49,058 nucleotides of DNA. Source: JBCBTD01 sp039818825 (GTDB lineage Bacteria; Pseudomonadota; Alphaproteobacteria; Geminicoccales; Geminicoccaceae). Within the stretch, counting starts at the first letter, position 1. The number at the start of each line of letters is the position of its first letter. Below, piece by piece: positions 15,841-23,983 of this stretch. The stretch is from assembly GCA_039818825.1 (NCBI GenBank), contig JBCBTD010000031.1, positions 1-49,058 of the forward strand, in the 5' to 3' direction. Below the pieces are notes generated by a model. It did no database searches. It was given only the letters and a program-made list of their open reading frames with translations, and was not told the DNA's origin. The position numbers and the translations under genes are program-made.

Positions 15841-16515
15841 ATGGCCTATACGCTCCAGTTCGGTCAGGTCACGCCCTATCTCGGCTACCTCGCGGGCGGC
15901 GCCTGGATCGCCCTGCAGCTGGCGGCGATCGCCTTCATCATCGGCTGGGCGATCGGCCTCGCCTGCGCGGCCGTCAGCGAGTACGGCCGTGGTCCGCTGC
16001 GCTGGGTCGTCCGCGCCTACGTGATCTTCGTCCTCAACACGCCGTTGTTGGTGCAGATCTTCTTCATCTACTTCGCGCTGCCGGACGTCGGCATCCTGCT
16101 CGGCTCCTACGAAGCCGTGGCCATCGGCATGGCGCTCAACGCCGGGGCGTATCTGACCGAAATCCAACGCGCGGGCTTCCGCTCGCTGCGCCGTGAGGAA
16201 CTCGACGCCGCCGAGACGTTGGGCTTCTCGCGCGTCCAGACCATCCGTTTCGTCGTACTGCCGCACATCGTCAAAGTGCTGTTCCCGCCCTTGAGCAACC
16301 AATACATCATCCTGACGATGACCACTTCGATCGCCGCGATTTTCGGCGTCGAAGAATTGACAGGCCGTGCCTACAACATCAATGCGGAGACGTTCCGCTC
16401 TCTCGAAGTTTTTTCGATCGCCGCCGTCTATTACATCATCTTGACCTTCGTTGCCAGCACGGCGCTGTACTGGGTTGGTCGATATTTCTTCCGCATCCGC
16501 GGTAAGGTGTTTTGA
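15841..16515 (+). CDS. Amino-acid ABC transporter permease 1 (HisM/GlnP family)
   Basis: A 224-residue inner-membrane permease with about five hydrophobic segments. The first is GAWIALQLAAIAFIIGWAIG. The EAA loop that contacts the ATPase is visible around residues 118-140, where ELDAAETLGFSRVQTIRFVV matches the family pattern. It pairs with the next gene, with which its stop overlaps by one base (TGATG). The 57 bp upstream carry no gene. Confidence 0.92.
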   Translation: MAYTLQFGQVTPYLGYLAGGAWIALQLAAIAFIIGWAIGLACAAVSEYGRGPLRWVVRAYVIFVLNTPLLVQIFFIYFALPDVGILLGSYEAVAIGMALNAGAYLTEIQRAGFRSLRREELDAAETLGFSRVQTIRFVVLPHIVKVLFPPLSNQYIILTMTTSIAAIFGVEELTGRAYNINAETFRSLEVFSIAAVYYIILTFVASTALYWVGRYFFRIRGKVF

Positions 16516-17210
16516 TGATGAGCGGGATCATCGCCGAGATTCCGGAGTTTTTCAGCTACTACAACGTCATCTTTCTCGGTAAGGCGTTCCTTTACACCAC
16601 TGCGATGTCCTTCGTCGGCTGCACCGTCGGCTTCGCGGCCGGTTTCGGCCTTGCGGTGATGCGGCACGAACGCATCTTTCGCAGCTTCGTCTTGCGCTGG
16701 CTGGCCATCATCTACACCGAAATCTTCCGGCGGATCCCGTTCCTGGTGAAGTTGATGTGTGTGTTCTTCGCCTTCCAACTGCTGGGCGCCGACGTCAGCA
16801 TGTTCACCGTCGCTGTGACCACCGTGGCACTGTCGGCCGCGGCCTTTGCGAGCGAGAACGTCCGGGCCGGGTTGGAGAGCGTCCACCACAACCAGTGGGA
16901 CGCCGCGGAGGCGATGAACCTGGGTGGCCTCACCGCGCTACGCCGCGTCGTGCTGCCTCAGGCTTGGCGGGTCATCATCCCGCCGTCGATGACCTATTCG
17001 GTCGGCCTCGTCAAAAGCACGTCGATCGCTTCACAGATCGGCGTGCTGGAGCTGACCTACGCCGCCAAGGTCATGACCAACAAGGGTTTTTCGGCGTTTC
17101 TCTGTTACGGAACGATCCTCGTTCTCTACTTCGTCTTGTGTTTTTCGCTGAACCGCTTCGCGGCGTGGCTGGAGGAACGGCTTGACCCAACTCGTCATCG
17201 AGCGGCTTAG
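16515..17210 (+). CDS. Amino-acid ABC transporter permease 2 (HisM/GlnP family)
   Basis: A 231-residue permease, the second half of the transmembrane channel. Hydrophobic segments include FLYTTAMSFVGCTVGFAAGF and a final FLCYGTILVLYFVLCFSL. The EAA loop reads WDAAEAMNLGGLTALRRVVL near residue 130. The ATG at 16515 overlaps the previous stop; a second ATG follows at 16518. Its 3' end overlaps the ATPase start by 29 nt, so the subunits are co-translated. Confidence 0.92.
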   Translation: MMSGIIAEIPEFFSYYNVIFLGKAFLYTTAMSFVGCTVGFAAGFGLAVMRHERIFRSFVLRWLAIIYTEIFRRIPFLVKLMCVFFAFQLLGADVSMFTVAVTTVALSAAAFASENVRAGLESVHHNQWDAAEAMNLGGLTALRRVVLPQAWRVIIPPSMTYSVGLVKSTSIASQIGVLELTYAAKVMTNKGFSAFLCYGTILVLYFVLCFSLNRFAAWLEERLDPTRHRAA

Positions 17211-17919
17211 CGCCAGCTACGGCCCGGCGCCGGTCCTGGTCGACGTCGATCTGGAAGTTCGACGCGGCGAGATCGTCAGCCTGATCGGCCCCTCCGGCTC
17301 CGGCAAGAGTACGTTGCTGCGGGTCCTGGTCGGCCTGCTCGTGCCCGCGGCCGGCAGCGTCACCGTTGCCGGCAGACCCATCGACTACCGTAGCCGGCGC
17401 GAGCTCAAGGCGGTCCGCGACCGCATCGCCATCGTCTTCCAGCAGTACAACCTGTTCCAGAACATGACTGCGCTGCGCAACGTCACCATCGCCCCCACGG
17501 TCGTCAAACGACGACCGACGGCTGCCGTCACTTCGGAAGCCGAAGCGCTGCTCGCGAAGGTCGGCCTCGCCGACAAGATCAAGAGCTATCCGGACCAGCT
17601 CTCGGGCGGGCAGCAGCAGCGGGTTGCGATCGCCCGGGCGTTGGCGCTCAAGCCAGAAGTCCTGCTGCTCGACGAGGTGACGTCGGCGCTCGACCCCGAG
17701 CTGGTCGGCGAAGTGCTCGACACGATCCGGCTCCTGGCCGGCGAAGGTATGACCATGCTGATCGTCAGCCATGAAATGGGCTTCGTTCGCGAGGTTGCCG
17801 ACCGAGTCGTGTTCATGGCCGACGGCCGGATCGTCGAGGTGGGACCGCCCGAGCAGATCTTCGACGAGCCCAAGGCGCAGCGAACCCGCGAATTCGTCAG
17901 CCGCATCCTTCGCCACTGA
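17182..17919 (+). CDS. Amino-acid ABC transporter ATP-binding protein
   Basis: A 245-residue ATPase of the GlnQ/HisP type. Walker A is GPSGSGKST near residue 36, the Q-loop is VFQQYNLF, the signature is LSGGQQQR, Walker B with the D-loop is LLLDEVTSALDPE, and the switch histidine is in VSHEMGF. The start is a TTG at 17182 with GGAGG six bases upstream. It drives the two permeases above from the cytoplasmic side. The next gene follows after 29 bp. Confidence 0.95.
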   Translation: MTQLVIERLSASYGPAPVLVDVDLEVRRGEIVSLIGPSGSGKSTLLRVLVGLLVPAAGSVTVAGRPIDYRSRRELKAVRDRIAIVFQQYNLFQNMTALRNVTIAPTVVKRRPTAAVTSEAEALLAKVGLADKIKSYPDQLSGGQQQRVAIARALALKPEVLLLDEVTSALDPELVGEVLDTIRLLAGEGMTMLIVSHEMGFVREVADRVVFMADGRIVEVGPPEQIFDEPKAQRTREFVSRILRH

Positions 17920-17948
17920 GGCGCCACCCACCTGATGGAGACCTCCCG

Positions 17949-18848
17949 ATGCGCCCCGGCATGTCCCTTCTCCAGGACGCCATCGACTGCCACGTCCATG
18001 CGTGCCCGCACCTGAACGGCCGCAGCGTCACCTTGCTCGAAGCCGTGCGCGACGCCGCCAATGCCGGCATGCGGGCGATCGGCTTGATGGACAACTTTCA
18101 GAACAGCTCCGGCTTCGCGGCTCTCGCGCAAGTCGAGCTGGCTGACCTGGACATCGAGATCTTCGGCGGCTTGATCATGCAGCCGGTGGCCGGCGGCGTC
18201 AGCTTGGAGGCGGCGAGGACCGCGATCGGCTACGGCTACGGACCTGGCACAGGGGCGCGGTTCGTCTCGCTGCCGACCCACCACACCCGCTACGTCGCCG
18301 AGCGCGAGGGCCGCAGCCCGGCCTTCCTGGAGACGACCTTCGCCGTGCCGGAAGCGGGCCCTCTGCCCGATCCGGTGCCGGCGATCATGGAGCTTTGCGC
18401 CGAGCACGACGTCGTGTTCGACTGCGGTCACGTCTCCGCCGCCGAGGCCGTGCGGCTGGCGGAGGCGGCCCGTGACCGCGGGCTGGTGCGCGTACGGACC
18501 CACTGCAGCCGCTACCCGCCAGACGCGATCGACGCGATCGTCAACGCCGAAGCCTATGCGGAATTCTCGTTCTTCCTCTTCACCCACGCGACGCAGGTCG
18601 GCCTGACCCACGTCGACCAGGAAAAGCATCGGGTCGGCATGGACAGCATCGACGACCTGCTGCCGCGGTTGGCCGCGGCAGGCGACCGGGCGATCCTCTC
18701 GTCGGACGCCGGCGTGTTCCTGCTCCCGCCGCCGGTCGAGGCGATGCGCGAGTTCCTGGTGCTGCTGGAAGCAGCCGGCGTGCCGCAGTCGGCATTGGAG
18801 CCGATGGTCAAGACCAACCCCGCAACGTTGTTCCGCGTCGGCGGTTGA
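17949..18848 (+). CDS. DUF6282-type metal-dependent hydrolase
   Basis: A 299-residue amidohydrolase-like protein. Metal ligands are suggested by AIDCHVHACPHLNGR (residues 11-25), THHTRYV near 103, DCGHVSA near 160, RTHCSRYPP near 180, and the aspartate in ILSSDAGVF near 255. This arrangement, with the HxH ... HP-like N-terminus, matches the DUF6282 group of the amidohydrolase superfamily, whose reactions are mostly unknown. The ATG at 17949 has GGAG seven bases upstream. It is translated just after the ABC ATPase and overlaps the following hydrolase, so it likely acts on the imported compound. Confidence 0.8.
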   Translation: MRPGMSLLQDAIDCHVHACPHLNGRSVTLLEAVRDAANAGMRAIGLMDNFQNSSGFAALAQVELADLDIEIFGGLIMQPVAGGVSLEAARTAIGYGYGPGTGARFVSLPTHHTRYVAEREGRSPAFLETTFAVPEAGPLPDPVPAIMELCAEHDVVFDCGHVSAAEAVRLAEAARDRGLVRVRTHCSRYPPDAIDAIVNAEAYAEFSFFLFTHATQVGLTHVDQEKHRVGMDSIDDLLPRLAAAGDRAILSSDAGVFLLPPPVEAMREFLVLLEAAGVPQSALEPMVKTNPATLFRVGG

Positions 18849-19861
18849 ACGCGTTCGTCCGCACGGTCACCGGCGACGTCGCACCGGACACGCTCGGCCT
18901 GACACTGATCCACGAGCACCTCTTGTGCGACCTGTCGGCACCCGAACTGCGCCACCACTCGAGCGAGCCGATCGCGCCGGAGCAGGCCCATGACCTGAGG
19001 TTCGGCTGGGGCATCGACCATCCCGGCCACCACCGCCTGGACGACCTCGATGTGATGACGGCTGAGCTCAGGGCGTTCGCCAGCGCCGGTGGCGGCTGCG
19101 TCGTCGACCTCACGGTCAGGGGTATCGGCCAATCGCCGACCGGCTTGCGTCGCCTCGCCGAGACGACCGGTGTGGCGGTCGTCTGCGGCTGCGGATGGTA
19201 CACGGACGACCGTGCCGGCGAGCTGATCGGTGACGCGAGTGCCGCGACGCTTGCCGACAGGCTCGTCGCCGACCTCGAGAGTGGGATCGACGATACCGGC
19301 GTGCGTGCCGGCCTGATCGGCGAGATCGGCTGCTCCTGGCCGCTGCGTGCCACCGAGCGGCGGTCGCTCCAGGCCGCCGCGAGGGCGCAGGCCGAGACCG
19401 GCGCGGCGTTGAACGTCCACCCTGGGCGGGCCGTCGCCGCGCCCTTCGAGATCCTCGACTGCCTCGCCCAGTCGGGCGGCAACCCGGCCCGCACGATCAT
19501 CAGCCATCTGGATCGCACCCTGCGCGATCCGGACGACCTGGCGCGGCTCGCCGACAGCGGCTGCGGGCTGGAGTGGGACTTCTTCGGCATCGACGGCGGC
19601 TACTACCCGTTCGCGCCGATCGACCTGCCGCACGACGGCGAGCGCCTCGACCACGTTCAGCGGCTCGCCGACCGGGGGCACGGCGCGCAGCTGCTCGTGT
19701 CGCACGACATCTGCACCCTGACGCGGCTCCGCCGCTGGGGCGGCCATGGCTACGCGCACCTCTTGACCAACGGCACCACCTACATGCGACGGAAGGGTTT
19801 CGATCCGGCGTTGATCCGAGCGCTGCTGGTCGACAACCCGGCTCGGTTCCTCGCCCGCTGA
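18845..19861 (+). CDS. Phosphotriesterase family metal hydrolase (lactonase-like)
   Basis: A 338-residue TIM-barrel hydrolase. Metal ligands visible are His23 and His25 in LIHEHLL, Glu160 in GLIGEIG where many family members have a carbamylated lysine, His192 in NVHPGR, His221 in ISHLDR, and Asp288 in SHDIC. The Glu bridge is known from PHP-type homologues. The start is a TTG overlapping the previous stop (TTGA). Family members hydrolyse lactones, phosphotriesters or N-acyl amino acids. As last gene of the transporter operon it probably opens a lactone or removes an acyl group from the imported substrate. Confidence 0.87.
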   Translation: MNAFVRTVTGDVAPDTLGLTLIHEHLLCDLSAPELRHHSSEPIAPEQAHDLRFGWGIDHPGHHRLDDLDVMTAELRAFASAGGGCVVDLTVRGIGQSPTGLRRLAETTGVAVVCGCGWYTDDRAGELIGDASAATLADRLVADLESGIDDTGVRAGLIGEIGCSWPLRATERRSLQAAARAQAETGAALNVHPGRAVAAPFEILDCLAQSGGNPARTIISHLDRTLRDPDDLARLADSGCGLEWDFFGIDGGYYPFAPIDLPHDGERLDHVQRLADRGHGAQLLVSHDICTLTRLRRWGGHGYAHLLTNGTTYMRRKGFDPALIRALLVDNPARFLAR

Positions 19862-19877
19862 ACGACCGACGCCTAGG

Positions 19878-20492
19878 TCAACCCTGGAGCGCCTCGCTCA
19901 CCACCGGCCACAGGCTGAGGACCAGCAGCAGCGCCATCAGTCCGTTGAACACGCGAATCCGACGAGGTTGCGCGAGCAGCCGACGGACGCCGAGACCGAC
20001 CAGCGTCCACGTCGAGACGCTCGGCACGCCCACCGCCCCGAAGACCAAAGCGACGACGGCGACACTGGTGAGATAGGCATCGGGTACCGTGTAAGCACCG
20101 ATCGCGGCGACGGCGATCGCCCAGGCTTTCGGGTTCACCCATTGGAAGGCGGCAGCCTGGAGGAAGGTGAACGGACGACCGGCGGCGCTCGTCTCGCCGA
20201 TCCCGGCACTCGTCGCGATCTTCCAGGCCAACCACAGCATGTAGACGATGCCGACGACGCGCAGCGCGTCATGGGCCCAAGGATAGCGTTGGAAGACGCC
20301 GGCAAAGCCGAGGCCGACCAAGAAGATCATCGTCGTGAAGCCGATGCAGATCCCGAACATGTGCGGCAGTGTCCGCCGCCATCCGAAGTTCACCCCCGAG
20401 GCCAGCAGCATCAGCGTGTTCGGCCCCGGGGTGATCGAGGCAACGAGGGCGAAGGCCACGAGAGCGACGAAAGCGTCCAGAGCGAGCGGCAT
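19878..20492 (-). CDS. LysE/RhtB family amino-acid exporter
   Basis: A 204-residue membrane protein with about six hydrophobic segments. The family signature appears near the N-terminus as SITPGPNTLMLLASGVNFGWRR, followed by the helix PHMFGICIGFTTMIFLVGLGFAG, and the FQWVNPKAWAIAVAA segment characteristic of RhtB proteins near residue 120. The ATG at 20492 begins MPLALDAFV; the frame stays open far upstream but only as antisense. It exports an amino acid or derivative. It is convergent with the hydrolase operon and divergent from the acyl-CoA dehydrogenase. Confidence 0.92.
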   Translation of the reverse strand: MPLALDAFVALVAFALVASITPGPNTLMLLASGVNFGWRRTLPHMFGICIGFTTMIFLVGLGFAGVFQRYPWAHDALRVVGIVYMLWLAWKIATSAGIGETSAAGRPFTFLQAAAFQWVNPKAWAIAVAAIGAYTVPDAYLTSVAVVALVFGAVGVPSVSTWTLVGLGVRRLLAQPRRIRVFNGLMALLLVLSLWPVVSEALQG

Positions 20493-20599
20493 GACGGGAC
20501 CATAGCCGCTCCCGAGCCCGCGAGCGTCACCACTCCCGCATTCCGCGCTTGCACGAACGCCGCCGGCGGGCGTCTCATGGGTTCCAAGGGAGAGCGCCG

Positions 20600-21730
20600 A
20601 TGATCGGTGAAGAGGAGCAGATGGTTCAGGAGACCGCACGGCGCTTCGCCGACGAGCGGCTAGCTCCCTTTGCCGCGGACTGGGAGGCGGCCGGCGCTCT
20701 GCCTCGGACGATGCTGACTGATTTGGGCGCCCTCGGCTTCCTCGGAATGACCGTTGACCCGGCCTGGGGCGGGGCGGGCTTCGGCTACGTGGCCTACGCA
20801 CTGGCGTTGATGGAGATCGCCCGCGGCGACGCGTCGACGTCGACGGTGATGAGCGTCCAGAACGCGCCGGTCTGCGCGATCCTCGAGCGCTTCGGCAACG
20901 ACGCACAGAAGGAGCGATGGCTGCGGCCTTTGGCCGAAGGACGCATGATCGGCGCCTTCGCCCTGACGGAACCCCACGCCGGTTCCGATGCGGCCGCGAT
21001 GCGCAGCCGCGCGCGGCGCACCAACACCGGCTACGTCGTCGACGGCGCCAAGCAGTTCATCACCTCGGGCGCCATCGCTGGTGTCGCGGTCGTCTTCGCC
21101 GTCACCGACCCCGAAGCCGGCAAGCGCGGCATCACCGCCTTCGCCGTGCCAACCGACACGCCAGGCTTCGAGATCGCCAAACCGGAAGCCAAGCTGGGCC
21201 AAAAAGCGTCGGATACCTGCGCGCTGCGCTTCGAAGGGATGTCGATCGGCGACGACCATCGGATCGGCGAGGAGGGCGACGGCTATCGGATCGCCCTGTC
21301 CTCTTTGGAAAGCGGCCGGATCGGCATCGCCGCCCAGTCGACCGGTCTTGCCCGTGCTGCGTTCGACCATGCTGTCGCCTACGCCCGAGACCGCGAGAGT
21401 TTCGGTGTGCCGATCAAGGATCACCAAGCCGTCGCGTTCCGTCTCGCGGAGATGGCGACACGGACCGAGGCTGCGCAAGCGCTCACCCTCGAAGCGGCAC
21501 GCCTCAAGGACGCTGGCCAACCGGCGCTCGAACGCGCCGCCATGGCCAAGCTGTTCGCCTCCGAGGCGGCGGAATGGGTAGCCTCGCAAGCCATCCAAGT
21601 GCTCGGCGGTTACGGCTACCTCCAAGACTTCCCGGTCGAGCGGATCTACCGCGATGCCAAGGTTTGCCAGCTCTACGAAGGCACCTCCGACATTCAGAAG
21701 CTTCTGATCGCCCGCTCGATCCTGGCCTGA
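20600..21730 (+). CDS. Acyl-CoA dehydrogenase
   Basis: A 376-residue FAD-dependent acyl-CoA dehydrogenase. Visible are the first signature GAFALTEPHAGSD near residue 120, FITSG near 155, the RESFGVPIKDHQAVAFRLAEM helix, and QVLGGYGYLQDFPVERIYRDAK near the end. The catalytic base is expected to be the Glu in YEGTSDIQK, the position used by short- and medium-chain enzymes. The ATG at 20600 follows GGGAG. It introduces the 2,3 double bond in an acyl-CoA, passing electrons to ETF. Downstream genes are secreted beta-propeller and racemase-like proteins. Confidence 0.93.
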   Translation: MIGEEEQMVQETARRFADERLAPFAADWEAAGALPRTMLTDLGALGFLGMTVDPAWGGAGFGYVAYALALMEIARGDASTSTVMSVQNAPVCAILERFGNDAQKERWLRPLAEGRMIGAFALTEPHAGSDAAAMRSRARRTNTGYVVDGAKQFITSGAIAGVAVVFAVTDPEAGKRGITAFAVPTDTPGFEIAKPEAKLGQKASDTCALRFEGMSIGDDHRIGEEGDGYRIALSSLESGRIGIAAQSTGLARAAFDHAVAYARDRESFGVPIKDHQAVAFRLAEMATRTEAAQALTLEAARLKDAGQPALERAAMAKLFASEAAEWVASQAIQVLGGYGYLQDFPVERIYRDAKVCQLYEGTSDIQKLLIARSILA

Positions 21731-21789
21731 TCCTGCGCTCGCGATCGTGCTAGGAGGTGCGCGGACGTCGAGATCAGGGAGGGGAAGCC

Positions 21790-22869
21790 ATGAAAACCGT
21801 CGCGCTGGGCACGGTCTTCGCCATCGCTCTTTCGGCTGCCGTAGCGGCGCAACCGACGCTCGAGACCGTCGCGACGTTCGGCGCCGATACGCCGCCCGGC
21901 AACATCGCCATCGGCCCTGACGGCCGGATCTTCATCAGCGTTCACGGCTTCTACGGCCAGCCCCTCCGGGTGGTCGAGGTTCACGACGACGGCTCGACCT
22001 CGCCCTACCCGAACGAGCTGTGGGCCAACGCGCCGGACGGCGATGGCCCCGGTCTGAACGGCGTTCTGGGGCTGAACGTCGACCGCCGCGGCGTGCTTTG
22101 GCTGCTGGATGGCAGCACCGAGACCAGTGCTGGCAGACTGATCGGCTGGGATACACGAGCCGAGGCCCTCGAGCGGATCATCTACCTCGCGCCACCGGTC
22201 ACGGTGCCGGAGTCGTTCCTCAACGACCTTGCCGTCGACCGCGAACACGACGCGATTTACGTCACCGACACCGCCGGCCCGGAAACGGCCGCCCTGATCG
22301 TGGCCGATCTCGCGACGGGGCAGGCCCGTCGTGTGCTGGAAGGGGCGTCGTCGACCGCGCCGGAAGACATCGACATGGTGATCGACGAGCGGACGATCAC
22401 CCTCGGTGGCGCCCCGGCGCGAGTCGGCGCCAACCCGATCACGATCGATCCGGAGAACGTCTGGGTCTACTTCGCGCCCATGTCGGGCACGGCCATGTAC
22501 CGCATCCGCACCAGCGATCTTCGCGATCCCGATCTGACCGCCGCAGAGTTGGAGAGCCGAGTCGAGCGCTATGGCGACAAGCCGATCTCCGATGGCTCGA
22601 CCGTCGATGGCGGCGGCAACGTTTACATCACCGCAATCACCGAGGACGCGATCGGCGTCGTGCGCCCGGACGGGACCTACCAGACGCTGTTCACCCAGGA
22701 CGACCTGTCGTGGCCGGATGGGTTCGCCTACGGTCCGGACGACAAGATCTACGTCACGGTGAACGAGTTGCACCGCTCGCCGCCGCTCAACGAAGGCGAA
22801 GACGGCAGCCAGGGCGAATTCAAGATCATGCGGTTCGATGCGCTGACACCCGGCGTCCCCGGTCGCTGA
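21790..22869 (+). CDS. Secreted SMP-30/major royal jelly-like beta-propeller protein
   Basis: A 359-residue exported protein. The signal peptide is residues 1-~20 (MKTVALGTVFAIALSAAVAA). The rest is a beta-propeller of the SMP-30/gluconolactonase and royal-jelly/yellow type: GNIAIGPDGRIFISVH, GVLGLNVDRRGVLWLLD, the conserved FLNDLAVDREHDAIYVTD, and DGSTVDGGGNVYITA with WPDGFAYGPDDKIYVTVN near the end. The ATG at 21790 is preceded by AGGGAGGGGAAG. Bacterial relatives are annotated as L-dopachrome tautomerase-related or gluconolactonase; the true substrate is unknown. It lies 3 bp before a CaiB-type gene, so the two are probably co-transcribed. Confidence 0.85.
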   Translation: MKTVALGTVFAIALSAAVAAQPTLETVATFGADTPPGNIAIGPDGRIFISVHGFYGQPLRVVEVHDDGSTSPYPNELWANAPDGDGPGLNGVLGLNVDRRGVLWLLDGSTETSAGRLIGWDTRAEALERIIYLAPPVTVPESFLNDLAVDREHDAIYVTDTAGPETAALIVADLATGQARRVLEGASSTAPEDIDMVIDERTITLGGAPARVGANPITIDPENVWVYFAPMSGTAMYRIRTSDLRDPDLTAAELESRVERYGDKPISDGSTVDGGGNVYITAITEDAIGVVRPDGTYQTLFTQDDLSWPDGFAYGPDDKIYVTVNELHRSPPLNEGEDGSQGEFKIMRFDALTPGVPGR

Positions 22870-22872
22870 GCG

Positions 22873-23898
22873 GTGGCCGACCTACCGCTCGACGGCGTGC
22901 GTATCGTCGACCTGTCGACGCTCCTGCCTGGCCCGCTGGCGACCCGCCTGCTTGCCGAAGCCGGTGCAGAGGTGGTCAAGGTCGAACGCCCCGGCGGCGA
23001 GGACCTGCGCCACCTGCCGCCGCTGGTCGACGGCGTTTCGCTGCTGTGGACATGGTTGAATCGGGGCAAGCGGATCGTCGAGCTGGACCTGAAAACCAGC
23101 AGCGGTCACGCCGCCGTCCTGGAGCTGGTCGCCGGGGCCGACGTCGTGGTCGAACAGTTCCGGCCGGGTGTCATGGCACGTCTCGACCTTGCCCCCGACG
23201 TACTGCTGTCACGCTTTCCCAAGCTCGTGCTGTGCTCGATCACGGGCTTCGGGCAAGGCGATCTCACCGCCGGCCACGACCTCACCTACCAGGCCGAGAG
23301 CGGCGTGCTCGGGCGGCTCGGGCAGCCGGCGATTCCAGCAACGCTGACTGCCGACATCGCCGGTGGCAGCTGGCCGGCCGTCATCAACATCCTGCTTGCG
23401 CTCCGCCGGGTCGAACGGGGCGGCCCGGGCGCCCATCTGGACATGTCGATGACGACGAACCTGGCACCATTCCTGCTCTTTCCGCTGGCTGAGCAAGCGG
23501 CTCGAGGGCGGTGGCCCGAAGCCGGCAGCCTCGTTCTCGAAGGCGCGTCGCCACGCTACGGCCTCTACCGCTGCGCCGATGGCGAGTGGCTGGCCGTCGC
23601 GGCGCTGGAGGACCGGTTCTGGAACCGCCTGACTGCGGCGCTGGACGTCCCCCCCACCATCGACGGCGACCGGCTGGCCGCCCGGCTGGCTATCGAACCG
23701 CTGGCGACGTGGGTCGGCCTGCTGGGCCCGCTCGACGTCTGCGTCGCGCCACTTCGCACGGTCGAGCAGGCGGTCGCAGCTGGGCGGGTCGCCGCCGACG
23801 CTGAGGGACCGGCGATGCCTCTCGCCGCAGCCCTCAGGGCTTCGGCTACAGGCGCCGCTCCGGGTAGGAGCGAGCCGCCGCAGGCACCTTGGCCTTGA
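22873..23898 (+). CDS. CaiB/BaiF family, alpha-methylacyl-CoA racemase-like
   Basis: A 341-residue class III CoA-transferase-family protein. LDGVRIVDLSTLLPGPLATRLLAEAGAEV and NRGKRIVELDLK are typical N-terminal segments; GHDLTYQAESGVLG near 136-149 and TADIAGGSW near 158 match the His and Asp of AMACR-type racemases. The C-terminus is shorter than in CoA-transferases. The start is a GTG directly after the previous stop. It may epimerise 2-methylacyl-CoA or 2-arylpropionyl-CoA; a transferase role cannot be excluded. With the acyl-CoA dehydrogenase two genes upstream it suggests branched acyl-CoA breakdown. Confidence 0.87.
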   Translation: MADLPLDGVRIVDLSTLLPGPLATRLLAEAGAEVVKVERPGGEDLRHLPPLVDGVSLLWTWLNRGKRIVELDLKTSSGHAAVLELVAGADVVVEQFRPGVMARLDLAPDVLLSRFPKLVLCSITGFGQGDLTAGHDLTYQAESGVLGRLGQPAIPATLTADIAGGSWPAVINILLALRRVERGGPGAHLDMSMTTNLAPFLLFPLAEQAARGRWPEAGSLVLEGASPRYGLYRCADGEWLAVAALEDRFWNRLTAALDVPPTIDGDRLAARLAIEPLATWVGLLGPLDVCVAPLRTVEQAVAAGRVAADAEGPAMPLAAALRASATGAAPGRSEPPQAPWP

Positions 23899-23983
23899 GA
23901 TCGAGGACGAAAGCCCCATCTCAATTACCAACATCGGCTGTCCGACCGGCCGCAATTCTCACAACGACGGGCGAACGAACCGC

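Noticed and set aside
22020..23492. Plus-strand open frame of 490 codons
   Set aside because: Arg/Pro-rich shadow of the propeller and CaiB-like genes, without recognisable domains.
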